Notes: generated by a model not told the origin, from the sequence alone. 64,000 nucleotides of DNA from Bacteroidota bacterium (GCA_947447375.1 CANFJB010000003.1:124001-188000); one strand, 5' to 3'. Shown: positions 46,461 to 55,981, counted from the stretch's first letter. Made by a program: numbers and translations.

Positions 46461-47972
46461 ATGGCACAAGATTTAACTTTAGAACAAATTCAGAACTTTA
46501 AAGGAAAATATCCAAAACAACTTTGGTATTTATTTTTTAGTGAAATGTGGGAACGTTTCAGCTTTTATGGAATGCGTGGAATGCTAGTAATTTTCATGGT
46601 GAATCAACTAATGATGAATGATGAAGTGGCTAACTTACAATACGGTGCAACGCAAGCTTTTGTTTATGCTTTCACCTTTATTGGTGGTCTTTTTGCCGAT
46701 AAAATATTGGGATATAGAAAATCACTTTTTTGGGGAGGTTTACTAATGATTTTAGGAAGTGTAATTTTAGCAATTGACCCAAAACAATTTTTCTTTTTTG
46801 GAATAAGTTTCACCATTATTGGAACTGGTTTTTTCAAACCTAACATTTCAACAATGGTTGGAAAATTATACAAAGACGATGACAATAGGAGAGATGCTGG
46901 CTTTTCGTTGTTTTATGCAGGCGTTAATTTAGGCGCTTTAATTGGTGGATATTTGTGTATTGCCGTTGCAAATGGATCAATGTTTTCATCAATAATTCCA
47001 GAACATTTAAGATGGAATGTTGCCTTCGGATTTGCCGCAGTTGTCATGTTGATTAGCTTATTAACATTTGTGCAAACTCAAAAAAGCCTTGGCGAAATAG
47101 GAGTTTCACCATTATTAGAACTTACGAATTCTAAAAGAAAAACATATGAATATTTAACTTATATTGGATCAATATTAGTGATTCCAATAATAATTCTTTT
47201 AGTTTCAAATTCAGAATATACTGATATTTTTATGTTCATAATTGGGCCTTGTTCAATTCTTTATCTGATTTACGAAATGCGAAACTTCTCATTATCGGAA
47301 AATAAGAAATTAATTGCCGCTTTGGTTTTTATCATCTTTTCCATTTTCTTTTGGGCATTTTTTGAACAAAGCGGAGGGTCTTTAAGTCTTTTTGCTGCTA
47401 ATAATTTGAATAATACTGTACTCGGAATTCCACTTGATCCTAACGGAGTTAATAATTCTGCAAATTCATTATTTGTTATTATTTTTGCAGCATTAGTAGG
47501 AATGGTTTGGCTTTGGTTGGGTAAAATTAAGATGGAACCCAATACAATTGTGAAATTTGGATTGGCATTTCTTTTTCTAGCTGGGGGTTTTTGGGTTTTT
47601 TATTATACAAAGTTTTTCGCTGATGCAAATGGAATGACGTCACTTGATTTGTTCACATTTGGTTGGTTTGTTATTACTTTTGGGGAATTGTGTTTGTCCC
47701 CAATAGGGATGTCGATTATGACTAAATTATCTCCTTCAAAATTACAGGCGGTAATGATGGGAATGTGGTTTTTAGCTAGTGCTTATGGGCAATATTTTGC
47801 TGGATTATTAGGCGCTAATATTGCTAATGCCTCAGAGAACGCTTCAAATGTAGACAAACTAAATATTTATGCAAATGGATATCAACAACTAGCAATTTAC
47901 GCATTAATAGCAGGAATAATTTTAATAGTAATTTCACCATTTGTAAAAAAATTAATGCAAGAAGTCAAATAA
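46461..47972 (+). CDS. POT/PTR family peptide MFS transporter, copy 2
   Basis: Inner-membrane transporter of 503 residues, a paralogue of the preceding gene. Shared motifs: LWYLFFSEMWERFSFYGMRG, IIGTGFFKPNISTMVGKLY and FSIFFWAFFEQSGGSLSLFA, with the ending ELCLSPIGMSIMTKLSPSKL. It lacks the long C-terminal loop of copy 1. Two tandem copies beside a dipeptidyl peptidase suggest a peptide-scavenging unit, perhaps with different cargo preferences. A terminator hairpin precedes it by 15 bases. Confidence 0.94.
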   Translation: MAQDLTLEQIQNFKGKYPKQLWYLFFSEMWERFSFYGMRGMLVIFMVNQLMMNDEVANLQYGATQAFVYAFTFIGGLFADKILGYRKSLFWGGLLMILGSVILAIDPKQFFFFGISFTIIGTGFFKPNISTMVGKLYKDDDNRRDAGFSLFYAGVNLGALIGGYLCIAVANGSMFSSIIPEHLRWNVAFGFAAVVMLISLLTFVQTQKSLGEIGVSPLLELTNSKRKTYEYLTYIGSILVIPIIILLVSNSEYTDIFMFIIGPCSILYLIYEMRNFSLSENKKLIAALVFIIFSIFFWAFFEQSGGSLSLFAANNLNNTVLGIPLDPNGVNNSANSLFVIIFAALVGMVWLWLGKIKMEPNTIVKFGLAFLFLAGGFWVFYYTKFFADANGMTSLDLFTFGWFVITFGELCLSPIGMSIMTKLSPSKLQAVMMGMWFLASAYGQYFAGLLGANIANASENASNVDKLNIYANGYQQLAIYALIAGIILIVISPFVKKLMQEVK

Positions 47973-48024
47973 ATTTCCGATATTTCGGCGATATTTAAAG
48001 ATACTAAATTTAATATTCATTAAA

Positions 48025-48486
48025 ATGAAAAAAACACTCATAGCACTAATGTTCATTCTTGGTTCTTACGCAGTTGAAGCTCAAGAATTAGTTTGGAGTA
48101 ATAACCTTAGAAATTCAATTGAAGTTTCTAAGAAAACCAAAAAACCATTATTACTTTTCTTCACAGGAAGTGATTGGTGTGGGTGGTGTATTAAACTTCA
48201 AAATGAAGTTTTTAGAACACCTGAATTTGTTAAATGGGCCAATGAAAATGTGGTTCTTGTAGAAGTAGATTTTCCAAGAAGAACAGCTTTAGCTCCTGAA
48301 ACTACAGAACAAAATAATCAATTGCAACAGTTTTTTGCCGTTCAAGGATATCCAACAGTTTGGTTTGTAAATGCAACAATAAATGACGGAAAAATTAATA
48401 TTGATAAACTAGGAAGTACAGGTTATTTAGCCGGAGGACCTAAAGTTTGGTTGGAAACTGCCAACGGAATATTGAAAAAGAAATAA
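48025..48486 (+). CDS. Exported thioredoxin-like protein
   Basis: Periplasmic protein of 153 residues with signal peptide MKKTLIALMFILGSYAVEAQ. The thioredoxin fold is recognised from KPLLLFFTGSDWCGWCIKLQ (active-site C-G-W-C near residue 50), VVLVEVDFPRR and the cis-proline strand VQGYPTVWFVN near 110. It belongs to the thioredoxin_7/DUF255-like group. It may act as a disulfide reductant for exported proteins; its partner is unknown. It follows the second POT gene by 52 bases and its terminator lies within the 3' coding end of comEC on the opposite strand. Confidence 0.9.
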   Translation: MKKTLIALMFILGSYAVEAQELVWSNNLRNSIEVSKKTKKPLLLFFTGSDWCGWCIKLQNEVFRTPEFVKWANENVVLVEVDFPRRTALAPETTEQNNQLQQFFAVQGYPTVWFVNATINDGKINIDKLGSTGYLAGGPKVWLETANGILKKK

Positions 48487-48488
48487 CA

Positions 48489-50525
48489 TTATTTAACTTT
48501 ATAAAATCCCTTTTCAGCAGTAGCATGAAAAGGGATTTTCTTTTTTATACAAATGGATTTCCAAAGTTGGATGGTTGTTTTATAATTGGAGGCATCCGCA
48601 ACAATTAATTTCGGATGGGTTACTTGAATTAATCGTTCTAAATTTATTTTTGGCGACTGTCTTAAAATGATAATATCGGGATTTATTTGTTTCGAATAAA
48701 CACCAAAACTATCAATTACCATTATCTTTTTATTTTTGAAATAGTATAAATTTTGCATTTTATTTATTCCAGTTATTGAGCTATTATTTGCAATTAAGTA
48801 GGATTTTAAAGAAGTATTTGATGCTAGTTTATCAATAGTTTTTTCATTACCATAAACCATTACTTTATTTCCATTTCTTTCAGTGATTAAAGTGTTTTTC
48901 CAACTATTAAAAACAATAAATTCTTGTTCGTTTTGAATTTCCCAACGCGTTATTAATAACGTTGATTGAAAAAGTAATACACTTATAAATGCAAATACAA
49001 TTTTAGGATAAGTCGGTTTTTTAAATAAAATCACAAAGGCAATTATTAGAACGTACAAACAAATTAACGTTTGCCAATTTATAGGAATATCCTTAATAAT
49101 AAATTGCTCAAATGACGCTACCCAATTGATAATTTTATTCAAATAATTGATGCAAAATTCTAATGGTTTCATAGTTAATATTGGCACAAAATTAAAAGCT
49201 GCCATTACCATTACTAGAACTCCCAATCCCATAATTAGAATTAAAAAAGGAATAATAATTAGATTGGTAATAAAAAACAAACCAGGAAATTGATGAAAGT
49301 AGAAAATACTTAACGGGAAAGCTCCAATTTGTGCTGCAAATGATACTGTTAAAATGTCCCAGAAATAATTAACGATTTTGTTTTTTGGAACCCATAAATC
49401 GGAAATTAAAGGCTGCAACCACAGAATAAAAAATAAGGAGAGGTAACTTAATTGAAATCCAACATCAAATAAAAAAGAAGGCTGGAAAAATAAAATTAGA
49501 AACATTGAAACCAATAAAGTATGGAATATATTGGTGCTTCTTTTCAAATAAATTCCTACAGCAACAAATGAAAACATAGTTACAGATCGAATTACAGAAG
49601 GTGAAAGCCCTGCTAATATTGCAAATCCCCAAAGACAAATGATGATGGTAAATAAGCGAATTGTATTTCCTAATTTATTTTTTGGTAAGGGTTTTAATAA
49701 AAATGTAATGAATAGCAAAATAAATCCGACATGCAATCCGGAAACAGATAATATATGAATTGCACCAGCGTATTGATAATCTTTTATAATTTCCTTTGAA
49801 ATATCTTGTTGTTGTCCTAAGATAAGCGCACTAACAACTTGTAATTCGTCTTTTGAAAAGTTATTTTTTTGGAGGTTTGTAATTATATTATTTCTAAGTT
49901 GATCGGAGTAATACCAGACATTTTTATCAATCTTATTACTAACTTTAATAGAATTAGCGTTGGAATAAATTTGACCAAAAATGGATTTATTTTTTAAATA
50001 GTTACCATAATCAAATTGGTTTGGATTCAGCAATTTTTTATTTAAAACAAACTTGCCATAAATTTGGATATTACTACCAATTTGAATTCTTGAATCTTCG
50101 TGAGCATCATGAATTTGTACTAAAATTCTCCCAGAACAATTTTTTGAATCTACTCTTTTTACTAATCCTATGTATTTATCAACTTTTTCGTTTCCTTTTA
50201 ATTTTTCTCTTAAAACCAATTCTACAGAATGATAATCAGTTTCGTTTTTTATTAAATGAACATAATTGGTCTCATTGTAAAATTCGTTATGAATTACATG
50301 AGTGAAGCAACCAATTTGAAAAAATAATAAATAGGCGTTAATTCCGAAATATATTTTTTGAATAAAATCCTTCCTCGATAAATATAAAGTGATAATAAAT
50401 GCGACAAAAAATAATCCTATAAAAATAAAAGTGGTAGCTGGATTTGGATTGAAATAGCTTGAAAATACAATTCCCAATACAAACCAGATGGTGATTTTCA
50501 TTAAAGGAAATTGAAGTATTTTCAT
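48489..50525 (-). CDS. comEC: ComEC/Rec2 family DNA-uptake channel protein
   Basis: Inner-membrane protein of 678 residues. Three N-terminal helices are followed by a DUF4131-like soluble domain (about 100-210) and the Competence domain, recognised by AGAIHILSVSGLHVGFILLF (about 250), FAILAGLSPSVIRSVTMFSF near 305 and ISFQLSYLSLF-like FDVGFQLSYLSLFFILWLQP near 355. The C-terminal 140 residues have no visible HxHxDH motif, so a functional metallo-beta-lactamase domain is absent. It would pass single-stranded DNA into the cytosol during transformation. It is the last gene of the lpxB-containing operon, 27 bases after the C40 peptidase, and ends 2 bases from the convergent thioredoxin gene. Confidence 0.9.
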   Translation of the reverse strand: MKILQFPLMKITIWFVLGIVFSSYFNPNPATTFIFIGLFFVAFIITLYLSRKDFIQKIYFGINAYLLFFQIGCFTHVIHNEFYNETNYVHLIKNETDYHSVELVLREKLKGNEKVDKYIGLVKRVDSKNCSGRILVQIHDAHEDSRIQIGSNIQIYGKFVLNKKLLNPNQFDYGNYLKNKSIFGQIYSNANSIKVSNKIDKNVWYYSDQLRNNIITNLQKNNFSKDELQVVSALILGQQQDISKEIIKDYQYAGAIHILSVSGLHVGFILLFITFLLKPLPKNKLGNTIRLFTIIICLWGFAILAGLSPSVIRSVTMFSFVAVGIYLKRSTNIFHTLLVSMFLILFFQPSFLFDVGFQLSYLSLFFILWLQPLISDLWVPKNKIVNYFWDILTVSFAAQIGAFPLSIFYFHQFPGLFFITNLIIIPFLILIMGLGVLVMVMAAFNFVPILTMKPLEFCINYLNKIINWVASFEQFIIKDIPINWQTLICLYVLIIAFVILFKKPTYPKIVFAFISVLLFQSTLLITRWEIQNEQEFIVFNSWKNTLITERNGNKVMVYGNEKTIDKLASNTSLKSYLIANNSSITGINKMQNLYYFKNKKIMVIDSFGVYSKQINPDIIILRQSPKINLERLIQVTHPKLIVADASNYKTTIQLWKSICIKKKIPFHATAEKGFYKVK
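48503..48546 (+). terminator. Terminator of the thioredoxin-like gene, embedded in comEC
   Basis: AAAATCCCTTTTC and GAAAAGGGATTTT form a perfect 13-bp stem with an 11-base loop, followed by CTTTTTT on the plus strand. The whole hairpin lies inside the last 20 codons of comEC on the minus strand. Confidence 0.8.
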
Positions 50526-50552
50526 TTTCCTAATGTAGTCAATTTAATCTTA

Positions 50553-51218
50553 CTAAAACGAAGAATAAATTCTGTTTACTTGAGCGAAAGTTCTTTTGTA
50601 ATAAGGTTCTTTGGTGGAAGATATAATCACCCCTTTTGAGGTTGCCGAATGGATAAATTTTATCTCATCTTCCAAAACTTCCACAACCATTCCCACGTGA
50701 TTAATTATTTTTCTGCCATTGGTTTTAAAGAAAATTAAATCCCCTTTTCTAATTTCATCAGAATTTAATACAGTCCCTAAAGTTGACATTTCATGGGATG
50801 ATCTAGGCAAAACAATATCGAATTTACTAAAAGTAAAAAACATTAATCCGGAGCAATCGAAGCCTTCAGGATTTGACCCGCCGCTTCTGTAGCGAGCACC
50901 TAAATTTTCAGAAGCAGCGTTTATGAGTTGCTCTACTAAATAACTTGAATTGTTAGTATTTATAATAAAATCGTCCGAATTTTCATCGGTACTCAGCCTG
51001 CTTTTTATGTCTTTTTTTGGAGCGTTTTCTGTAATTATTGGTTCAACTTTTTCAACAACTTTCTTTTTTTTCTTTTCTGGTTTTGCATTCACAGCTAGCT
51101 CGGGCTTTTTATATAAACCTTGTTTTTCTGCTTCAGATTTAGACGTAACTATCACTGAGGTTGTTTTACAACTCGTAAATACTAAGAATAAAAGGAAAAG
51201 TGAAATTAGATTTCTCAA
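50553..51218 (-). CDS. C40 family (NlpC/P60) peptidoglycan peptidase lipoprotein
   Basis: Exported lipoprotein of 221 residues with signal MRNLISLFLLFLVFTSC. A Lys/Glu-rich linker (about 25-75) leads to the NlpC/P60 domain: SENLGARYRSGGSNPEGFDCSG-type start with the catalytic Cys in EGFDCSGLMFF (about residue 124), the His in IINHVGMVVEV (about 175) and KFIHSATSKGVI with the third polar residue. It cleaves stem peptides of peptidoglycan. It lies 36 bases after lpxB and 27 before comEC, in one transcription direction. Confidence 0.93.
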   Translation of the reverse strand: MRNLISLFLLFLVFTSCKTTSVIVTSKSEAEKQGLYKKPELAVNAKPEKKKKKVVEKVEPIITENAPKKDIKSRLSTDENSDDFIINTNNSSYLVEQLINAASENLGARYRSGGSNPEGFDCSGLMFFTFSKFDIVLPRSSHEMSTLGTVLNSDEIRKGDLIFFKTNGRKIINHVGMVVEVLEDEIKFIHSATSKGVIISSTKEPYYKRTFAQVNRIYSSF

Positions 51219-51254
51219 AGTTATTTTTTTGCAAATTTATGCAATTAATTCTAA

Positions 51255-52373
51255 TCAGATTTTCTGCAAATTACTTACAATGAGTTTTGCTGTTTTTTGA
51301 CTTGCGCCACTACCACCTAATTTCAATTCAAGTTCGTTGTAATTTTTTAAAACTTCAGTGCGGTAATTAGAATCTAATAGTTTTTGAAGTTCGATTTTGA
51401 TGTTCTTGGTATTGCAATTTTCTTGAATCAATTCAGTAACTACTTCTTTGTCCATAATTAAATTCACAAGAGAAATGTATTTTAAAGTTACAATCCTTTT
51501 CGCAATTTGGTATGAAAGCCAACTCCCTTTGTAGCATACAACTTCAGGAACTTTGAAAAGTGCAGTTTCTAATGTTGCAGTGCCAGACGTTACTAAAGCA
51601 GCATAAGAAACACTCAATAAATCATAGGTTTTATTGGAAATAAAATGACAGTTTTTTGAAGTTAAAAATGTACTATAAAAAGAATATTCTTGACTTGGAG
51701 CACCAGCGATTACAAATTGATATTCTGAAAAATCATTAACAACACTTAGCATTACACTGAGCATTTTGGTAATTTCCTGCTTTCTGCTTCCGGGTAAAAT
51801 AGCTATAATTGGCTTGTCACTTAAATTATTTTCTTTTCTAAATTCAATTTCATTTACGGTTTTTCGATTATGGATAGCATCAATTAATGGATGCCCTACA
51901 AATTCAACTTGATAAAGGTGTTTATTTTCATAAAAGTCTTTTTCGAATGGTAATATCACGTACATTTTATCAATGTCGCGTTTAATATCTTTTATTCTAT
52001 TTTCTTTCCAAGCCCAAATTTGAGGTGAAATATAATAGTGGGTTTTCATACCCAATTTTTTGGCCCATTTAGCAATTCTCATATTGAAACCTGGGTAGTC
52101 TATGAAAATTAAAACGTCAGGTTGGAATTCTAAAATATCTTTTTTACAGATTTTAATATTGTTTAAAATAGTTTTTATATTCAAGGCTACTTCTAGAAAA
52201 CCCATAAACGATAAATCGCGATAATGTTTCACTAAAGTTCCCCCTTCGGATTGCATTAAGTCACCTCCCCAAAAACGTATTTCTGCATTTGGATCTTCAT
52301 TATATAATGACTTCATCAAATTTGATCCATGTAAATCTCCTGAAGCTTCACCAGCAATAATGTAGTATTTCAT
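51255..52373 (-). CDS. lpxB: Lipid-A-disaccharide synthase
   Basis: Peripheral membrane glycosyltransferase of 372 residues that joins UDP-diacylglucosamine and lipid X to make the lipid A disaccharide. Family motifs: YIIAGEASGDLHGSNLMKS at the N terminus, DYPGFNMRIAKWAKKLGM near residue 92, FVGHPLIDAI near 160, AILPGSRKQEI near 192 and ALVTSGTATLETALFKVPEV near 258. Length is normal. It follows a small membrane protein gene by 9 bases and heads the envelope genes of this minus-strand operon. Confidence 0.95.
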   Translation of the reverse strand: MKYYIIAGEASGDLHGSNLMKSLYNEDPNAEIRFWGGDLMQSEGGTLVKHYRDLSFMGFLEVALNIKTILNNIKICKKDILEFQPDVLIFIDYPGFNMRIAKWAKKLGMKTHYYISPQIWAWKENRIKDIKRDIDKMYVILPFEKDFYENKHLYQVEFVGHPLIDAIHNRKTVNEIEFRKENNLSDKPIIAILPGSRKQEITKMLSVMLSVVNDFSEYQFVIAGAPSQEYSFYSTFLTSKNCHFISNKTYDLLSVSYAALVTSGTATLETALFKVPEVVCYKGSWLSYQIAKRIVTLKYISLVNLIMDKEVVTELIQENCNTKNIKIELQKLLDSNYRTEVLKNYNELELKLGGSGASQKTAKLIVSNLQKI

Positions 52374-52382
52374 AGGATAAAT

Positions 52383-52655
52383 CTATATAAATAATGTAAC
52401 AATTGTTAATACGATTAGGGCTAGAATGATCCCTTTTGCCATCGTTTCTTTTTTATATTTTAAAAGTCCGAAGAACATTCCAATATTCAAAATGGTTCCT
52501 ATGGTGATTATTTTTCCTAATTCACCTTCAAATTTCAAGATCTGTATACCACCAATAAATGAATAGGGTGTAAAGGCAATAATGAATAGGTAACTCCCAA
52601 TTAATGAAGTGATTAATCCAATTATTAATCCGTAAAATAGATCTATTTTTTTCAT
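52383..52655 (-). CDS. Small three-helix membrane protein next to lpxB
   Basis: A 90-residue protein with three hydrophobic helices (LFYGLIIGLITSLIGSYLFI, IITIGTILNIGMFFGLL and GIILALIVLTIVTLFI). No function is recognised. It is the first gene of the lpxB operon, ending 9 bases before lpxB, which supports it as real. In several flavobacteria I recall a small gene of this kind between surE and lpxB; surE itself is not seen in this gap. Confidence 0.75.
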   Translation of the reverse strand: MKKIDLFYGLIIGLITSLIGSYLFIIAFTPYSFIGGIQILKFEGELGKIITIGTILNIGMFFGLLKYKKETMAKGIILALIVLTIVTLFI

Positions 52656-52768
52656 TTATTATTAAAAGAAACAACTGTTTTCCGATGTAAAAATAATCAA
52701 TTTTAAACTTACATTGTTAGATTTAAATCTTTAACAAAAAATTAGCCAATTCGATATTTTGAGTTACT

Positions 52769-52776
52769 TATTTTTG
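52769..52776 (+). promoter_or_regulatory. -7 promoter box of the C-terminal processing protease gene
   Basis: TATTTTTG matches TAnnTTTG exactly, 23 bases before the ATG at 52800. No clear TTG at -33. Confidence 0.5.
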
Positions 52777-52799
52777 TTTACCTTAGTTAAAAAAATTTA

Positions 52800-55019
52800 A
52801 TGAATACATTTTTGAATTTTATGAAAAGGAATTATAAGATATTAGCACTCGTTTTAGTTGCCTCATTAACGCTTTGGAGTTTTATCCCAAAGCAAAAAGG
52901 AGACCCTGAAAAAGACCGATTATTATTAGAATTACTAACATTTGTTATTGAAAAAGGGCACTATAGCCCGGCAGCAATTGATGATAATTTTTCTAAAAGT
53001 TTATATAAAGAATATATTAAATCACTTGATCCAACAAAAAGATTCTTTTTACAATCTGACCTTGAAGAATTTTCTAAGTATGAATCCGACTTAGATGATC
53101 AAATTAAAAATAAAGATTTGACCTTTTTCGATTTGACCTATTCTCGTTTGAAACAACGTATCGAGGAAAGCAAAACGTATTATAAAACTATTTTAAGTCA
53201 ACCTTTCGATTTTAAAGTGGAGGAGGAATTTAATTCAGATTATGACAAACAGCCATTCGCTTCTTCAATTTCAGAATTAAAAGAAAGATGGAGAAAACAA
53301 TTGAAACTGTCCGTTTTATCATCTTTAACTGACCGATTGAAATTGGAGGAAGACATAAAAAATGGAGTTGTTAAAGCAAAAAAGGATTCCTTAGGTACAA
53401 ATAAAATTGAAAAGCCAGTAGATAAAACTCCAAAAACATTTGAGCAAATTGAAAAAGAAACTAGAGAAAGTTCATTAAAATCTATGAACGAATTTTTTAG
53501 TTTAATTGATGACATGAAAAGAGAAGAATGGTTTTCGATTTTTGTGAATACTATTGCAGAACGTTTTGACCCACATACTTCTTATTTTGCTCCGGAAGAA
53601 AAAGAGCGGTTTGATGTAAGTATGTCAGGTAAATTCTTCGGAATTGGTGCTCGCCTTCAAAAGAAAAATGATTTCACAGAAATCACTGAATTAATCTCAG
53701 GTGGTCCAGCTTGGAGAGGAAAAGAATTAGAAGTGGGCGATATTTTTCTAAAAGTGGCTCAAGGGGATAAAGATCCTGTTGATGTAGTAGGTATGAAAAT
53801 TGACGATGTAGTAAAGAAAATTAAAGGACCAAAAGGAACGGAAGTTCGCTTAACAGTTAAAAAAACTGATGGAACTATTAAAGTTGTTACCCTAATTCGT
53901 GACGAAATTGAAATTGAAGAAACCTATTTAAAATCTAGTGTTGTTGAAAAAAATGGATTAAAATATGGTGTAATTTATTTGCCTAAATTCTATATCGATT
54001 TTGAAAACGCCGATAGTAGAGATGCCGGTAAAGATATGGCAATTGAAGTGGAACGTTTGAAAAAAGAAGGCGTAAACGGAATTGTATTGGATGTTCGCGA
54101 TGATGGTGGTGGATCATTGAAAACTGTCGTTGACATTGCGGGATTATTTATTGAACAAGGTCCAATAGTACAAGTAAAATCTGCTGCAGGTAAAAAAGAG
54201 GTTCTTTATGATAGAGACAAAAAAGTTCAATGGGATGGGCCTTTAGTTATTATGATCAATAATTTTTCGGCTTCAGCATCAGAAATATTGGCTGCAGCAA
54301 TTCAAGATTATAAAAGAGGAGTAATCATTGGAAGTAAACAATCCTACGGAAAAGGAACAGTACAAAATATTATTGATTTAAATCAATTTATTAGAAATTC
54401 AAACTTAGGAGATTTGGGAGCTTTAAAAACGACAACTCAAAAATTCTATAGAATCAATGGAGGTTCTACTCAATTAGAAGGTGTTAGTAGCGATGTTGTG
54501 ATGCCAGACAAATATTCTTATATTAAAATGGGAGAACGTGACGTTGATAATGCAATGCCGTGGGATAAAATTGATGCGGCAGATTACTCAGTTTGGAATA
54601 AACAAGATAATATTTCAACCGCAATTGCAAATAGCAAAAAAAGATTGGCTGAAAACAATCAATTTAAATTGATCGATGAAAATGCAAAATGGATCAATGA
54701 AAGAAGTGAAGACTATGTTTACAATCTACAAATTGATAAATTTAAAGCAGAGCAAAAATTACTTGAAGAAACTTCAAAAAAATACAAAGCAGTTTTAGAT
54801 TATAAAAATCAATTGACTTTCAATTCTCTTCCTTATGAAAATGAAATGATGAAAACCGATTCAGCTTTAAAAGAGAAAAGACAAAGATGGCATGAGAGTT
54901 TGTCTAAAGACATTTATGTAGATGAAGCATTAAATGTATTGACTGATTTACAACCAAAAGAACTGGCCAAGAAAACAAATGTAACTCTAAAGAAAAAAGA
55001 TAAATTAGTGAAGTCATAA
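52800..55019 (+). CDS. Carboxy-terminal processing protease (Tsp/Prc, S41)
   Basis: Periplasmic serine protease of 739 residues with a signal anchor (NYKILALVLVASLTLWSFIP, about 10-29). An N-terminal helical domain (to about 240) is followed by a PDZ domain (GIGARLQKKNDFTEITELIS to RLTVKKTDGT, about 280-360). The S41 core contains VLDVRDDGGGSLKTVVDIAG, then the catalytic Ser in NNFSASASEILAAA and the Lys in GSKQSYGKGTVQN, both about 490-520. A C-terminal DUF3340-like domain follows. It degrades or trims periplasmic and outer-membrane proteins. It stands alone, divergent from the lpxB operon, ending at a strong terminator. Confidence 0.94.
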   Translation: MNTFLNFMKRNYKILALVLVASLTLWSFIPKQKGDPEKDRLLLELLTFVIEKGHYSPAAIDDNFSKSLYKEYIKSLDPTKRFFLQSDLEEFSKYESDLDDQIKNKDLTFFDLTYSRLKQRIEESKTYYKTILSQPFDFKVEEEFNSDYDKQPFASSISELKERWRKQLKLSVLSSLTDRLKLEEDIKNGVVKAKKDSLGTNKIEKPVDKTPKTFEQIEKETRESSLKSMNEFFSLIDDMKREEWFSIFVNTIAERFDPHTSYFAPEEKERFDVSMSGKFFGIGARLQKKNDFTEITELISGGPAWRGKELEVGDIFLKVAQGDKDPVDVVGMKIDDVVKKIKGPKGTEVRLTVKKTDGTIKVVTLIRDEIEIEETYLKSSVVEKNGLKYGVIYLPKFYIDFENADSRDAGKDMAIEVERLKKEGVNGIVLDVRDDGGGSLKTVVDIAGLFIEQGPIVQVKSAAGKKEVLYDRDKKVQWDGPLVIMINNFSASASEILAAAIQDYKRGVIIGSKQSYGKGTVQNIIDLNQFIRNSNLGDLGALKTTTQKFYRINGGSTQLEGVSSDVVMPDKYSYIKMGERDVDNAMPWDKIDAADYSVWNKQDNISTAIANSKKRLAENNQFKLIDENAKWINERSEDYVYNLQIDKFKAEQKLLEETSKKYKAVLDYKNQLTFNSLPYENEMMKTDSALKEKRQRWHESLSKDIYVDEALNVLTDLQPKELAKKTNVTLKKKDKLVKS

Positions 55020-55053
55020 AAAAAAAGTCCTGAGGTTTCTCAGGACTTTTTTT
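55020..55053. terminator. Bidirectional terminator between the protease and fabD genes
   Basis: A perfect 15-bp stem (A7-GTCCTGAG with CTCAGGAC-T7) and loop GTTT lie between convergent genes, with T tracts in both directions. Confidence 0.93.
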
Positions 55054-55067
55054 ATCTAAATCTGTAT

Positions 55068-55940
55068 TTATGCGTTTGCAGTTAATACGTCACGATCAAT
55101 TTTTCCCACCAATCCAACTAGAACTTTTCCAGGACCAACTTCTGTAAATAAAGTTGCACCATCTTTAACCATTTGTTGAACAGATTGCGTCCATTTTACA
55201 GGAGCCGTTAATTGTATAATTAGATTTTTCTTAATTTCAACAGGGTCTGAAACCGCATTGGCAGTAACATTTTGATAGACTGGGCAAATTGGAGTGGAAA
55301 AAGTAGTCGCTTCAATTGCAGCGGCTAATTCTTCGCGTGCTGGTTCCATCATTGGGGAGTGAAAACCGCCACCTACTGGCAATAATAATGCTCTTTTTGC
55401 ACCAGCTTCTTTCATTGCTTCACAGGCCTTTTCAACTGCTGAAAATTCTCCTGATATTACCAATTGACCCGGGCAGTTATAGTTTGCCGCTACAACAACT
55501 CCATCAATTGAAGCACAAACTTCTTCAACGGCCGAATCTTCTAATCCCAAAACTGCAGCCATTGTTGAAGGTTTTATTTCACATGCTTTTTGCATAGCCA
55601 AAGCTCTTTTTGAAACTAATTTTAAACCGTCTTCAAAGGATAAAGTGCCATTTGCAACCAATGCAGAAAACTCTCCTAATGAATGTCCAGCAACCATTTC
55701 AGGGTTGAAATCTGTTAACGTTTTTGCTAAAATTACCGAATGCAAAAATACGGCCGGTTGGGTAACTTTGGTTTCTTTTAATTTTTCTGCAGTTCCTTCA
55801 AACATAATATCTGTAATTCGGAAGCCCAAAATTTCATTTGCCTTTTCAAATAAATCCTTAGCTAATTCTGAATTTTCATACAACTCTTTTCCCATTCCTG
55901 TAAATTGGGCTCCCTGACCAGGAAATATAAATGCTTTCAT
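55068..55940 (-). CDS. fabD: Malonyl-CoA:ACP transacylase
   Basis: Cytosolic enzyme of 290 residues that loads malonate from CoA onto acyl carrier protein for fatty acid synthesis. The N-terminal FIFPGQGAQFTGMGKELYE, the active-site AGHSLGEFSALVANG (Ser near residue 90, followed by the SLGE motif), the catalytic His region LLPVGGGFHSPMMEPAREEL near 200 and EVGPGKVLVGL near 268 are all present. Length is normal. It is a single gene between a TAnnTTTG promoter and a bidirectional terminator, not next to other fab genes in this window. Confidence 0.96.
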   Translation of the reverse strand: MKAFIFPGQGAQFTGMGKELYENSELAKDLFEKANEILGFRITDIMFEGTAEKLKETKVTQPAVFLHSVILAKTLTDFNPEMVAGHSLGEFSALVANGTLSFEDGLKLVSKRALAMQKACEIKPSTMAAVLGLEDSAVEEVCASIDGVVVAANYNCPGQLVISGEFSAVEKACEAMKEAGAKRALLLPVGGGFHSPMMEPAREELAAAIEATTFSTPICPVYQNVTANAVSDPVEIKKNLIIQLTAPVKWTQSVQQMVKDGATLFTEVGPGKVLVGLVGKIDRDVLTANA

Positions 55941-55973
55941 AATTTATATAAATATTTATGTTTTATTAGAGTT

Positions 55974-55981
55974 CAAAAATA
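55974..55981 (-). promoter_or_regulatory. -7 promoter box of fabD
   Basis: On the minus strand TATTTTTG matches TAnnTTTG exactly, 33 bases before the ATG at 55940. Confidence 0.5.
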
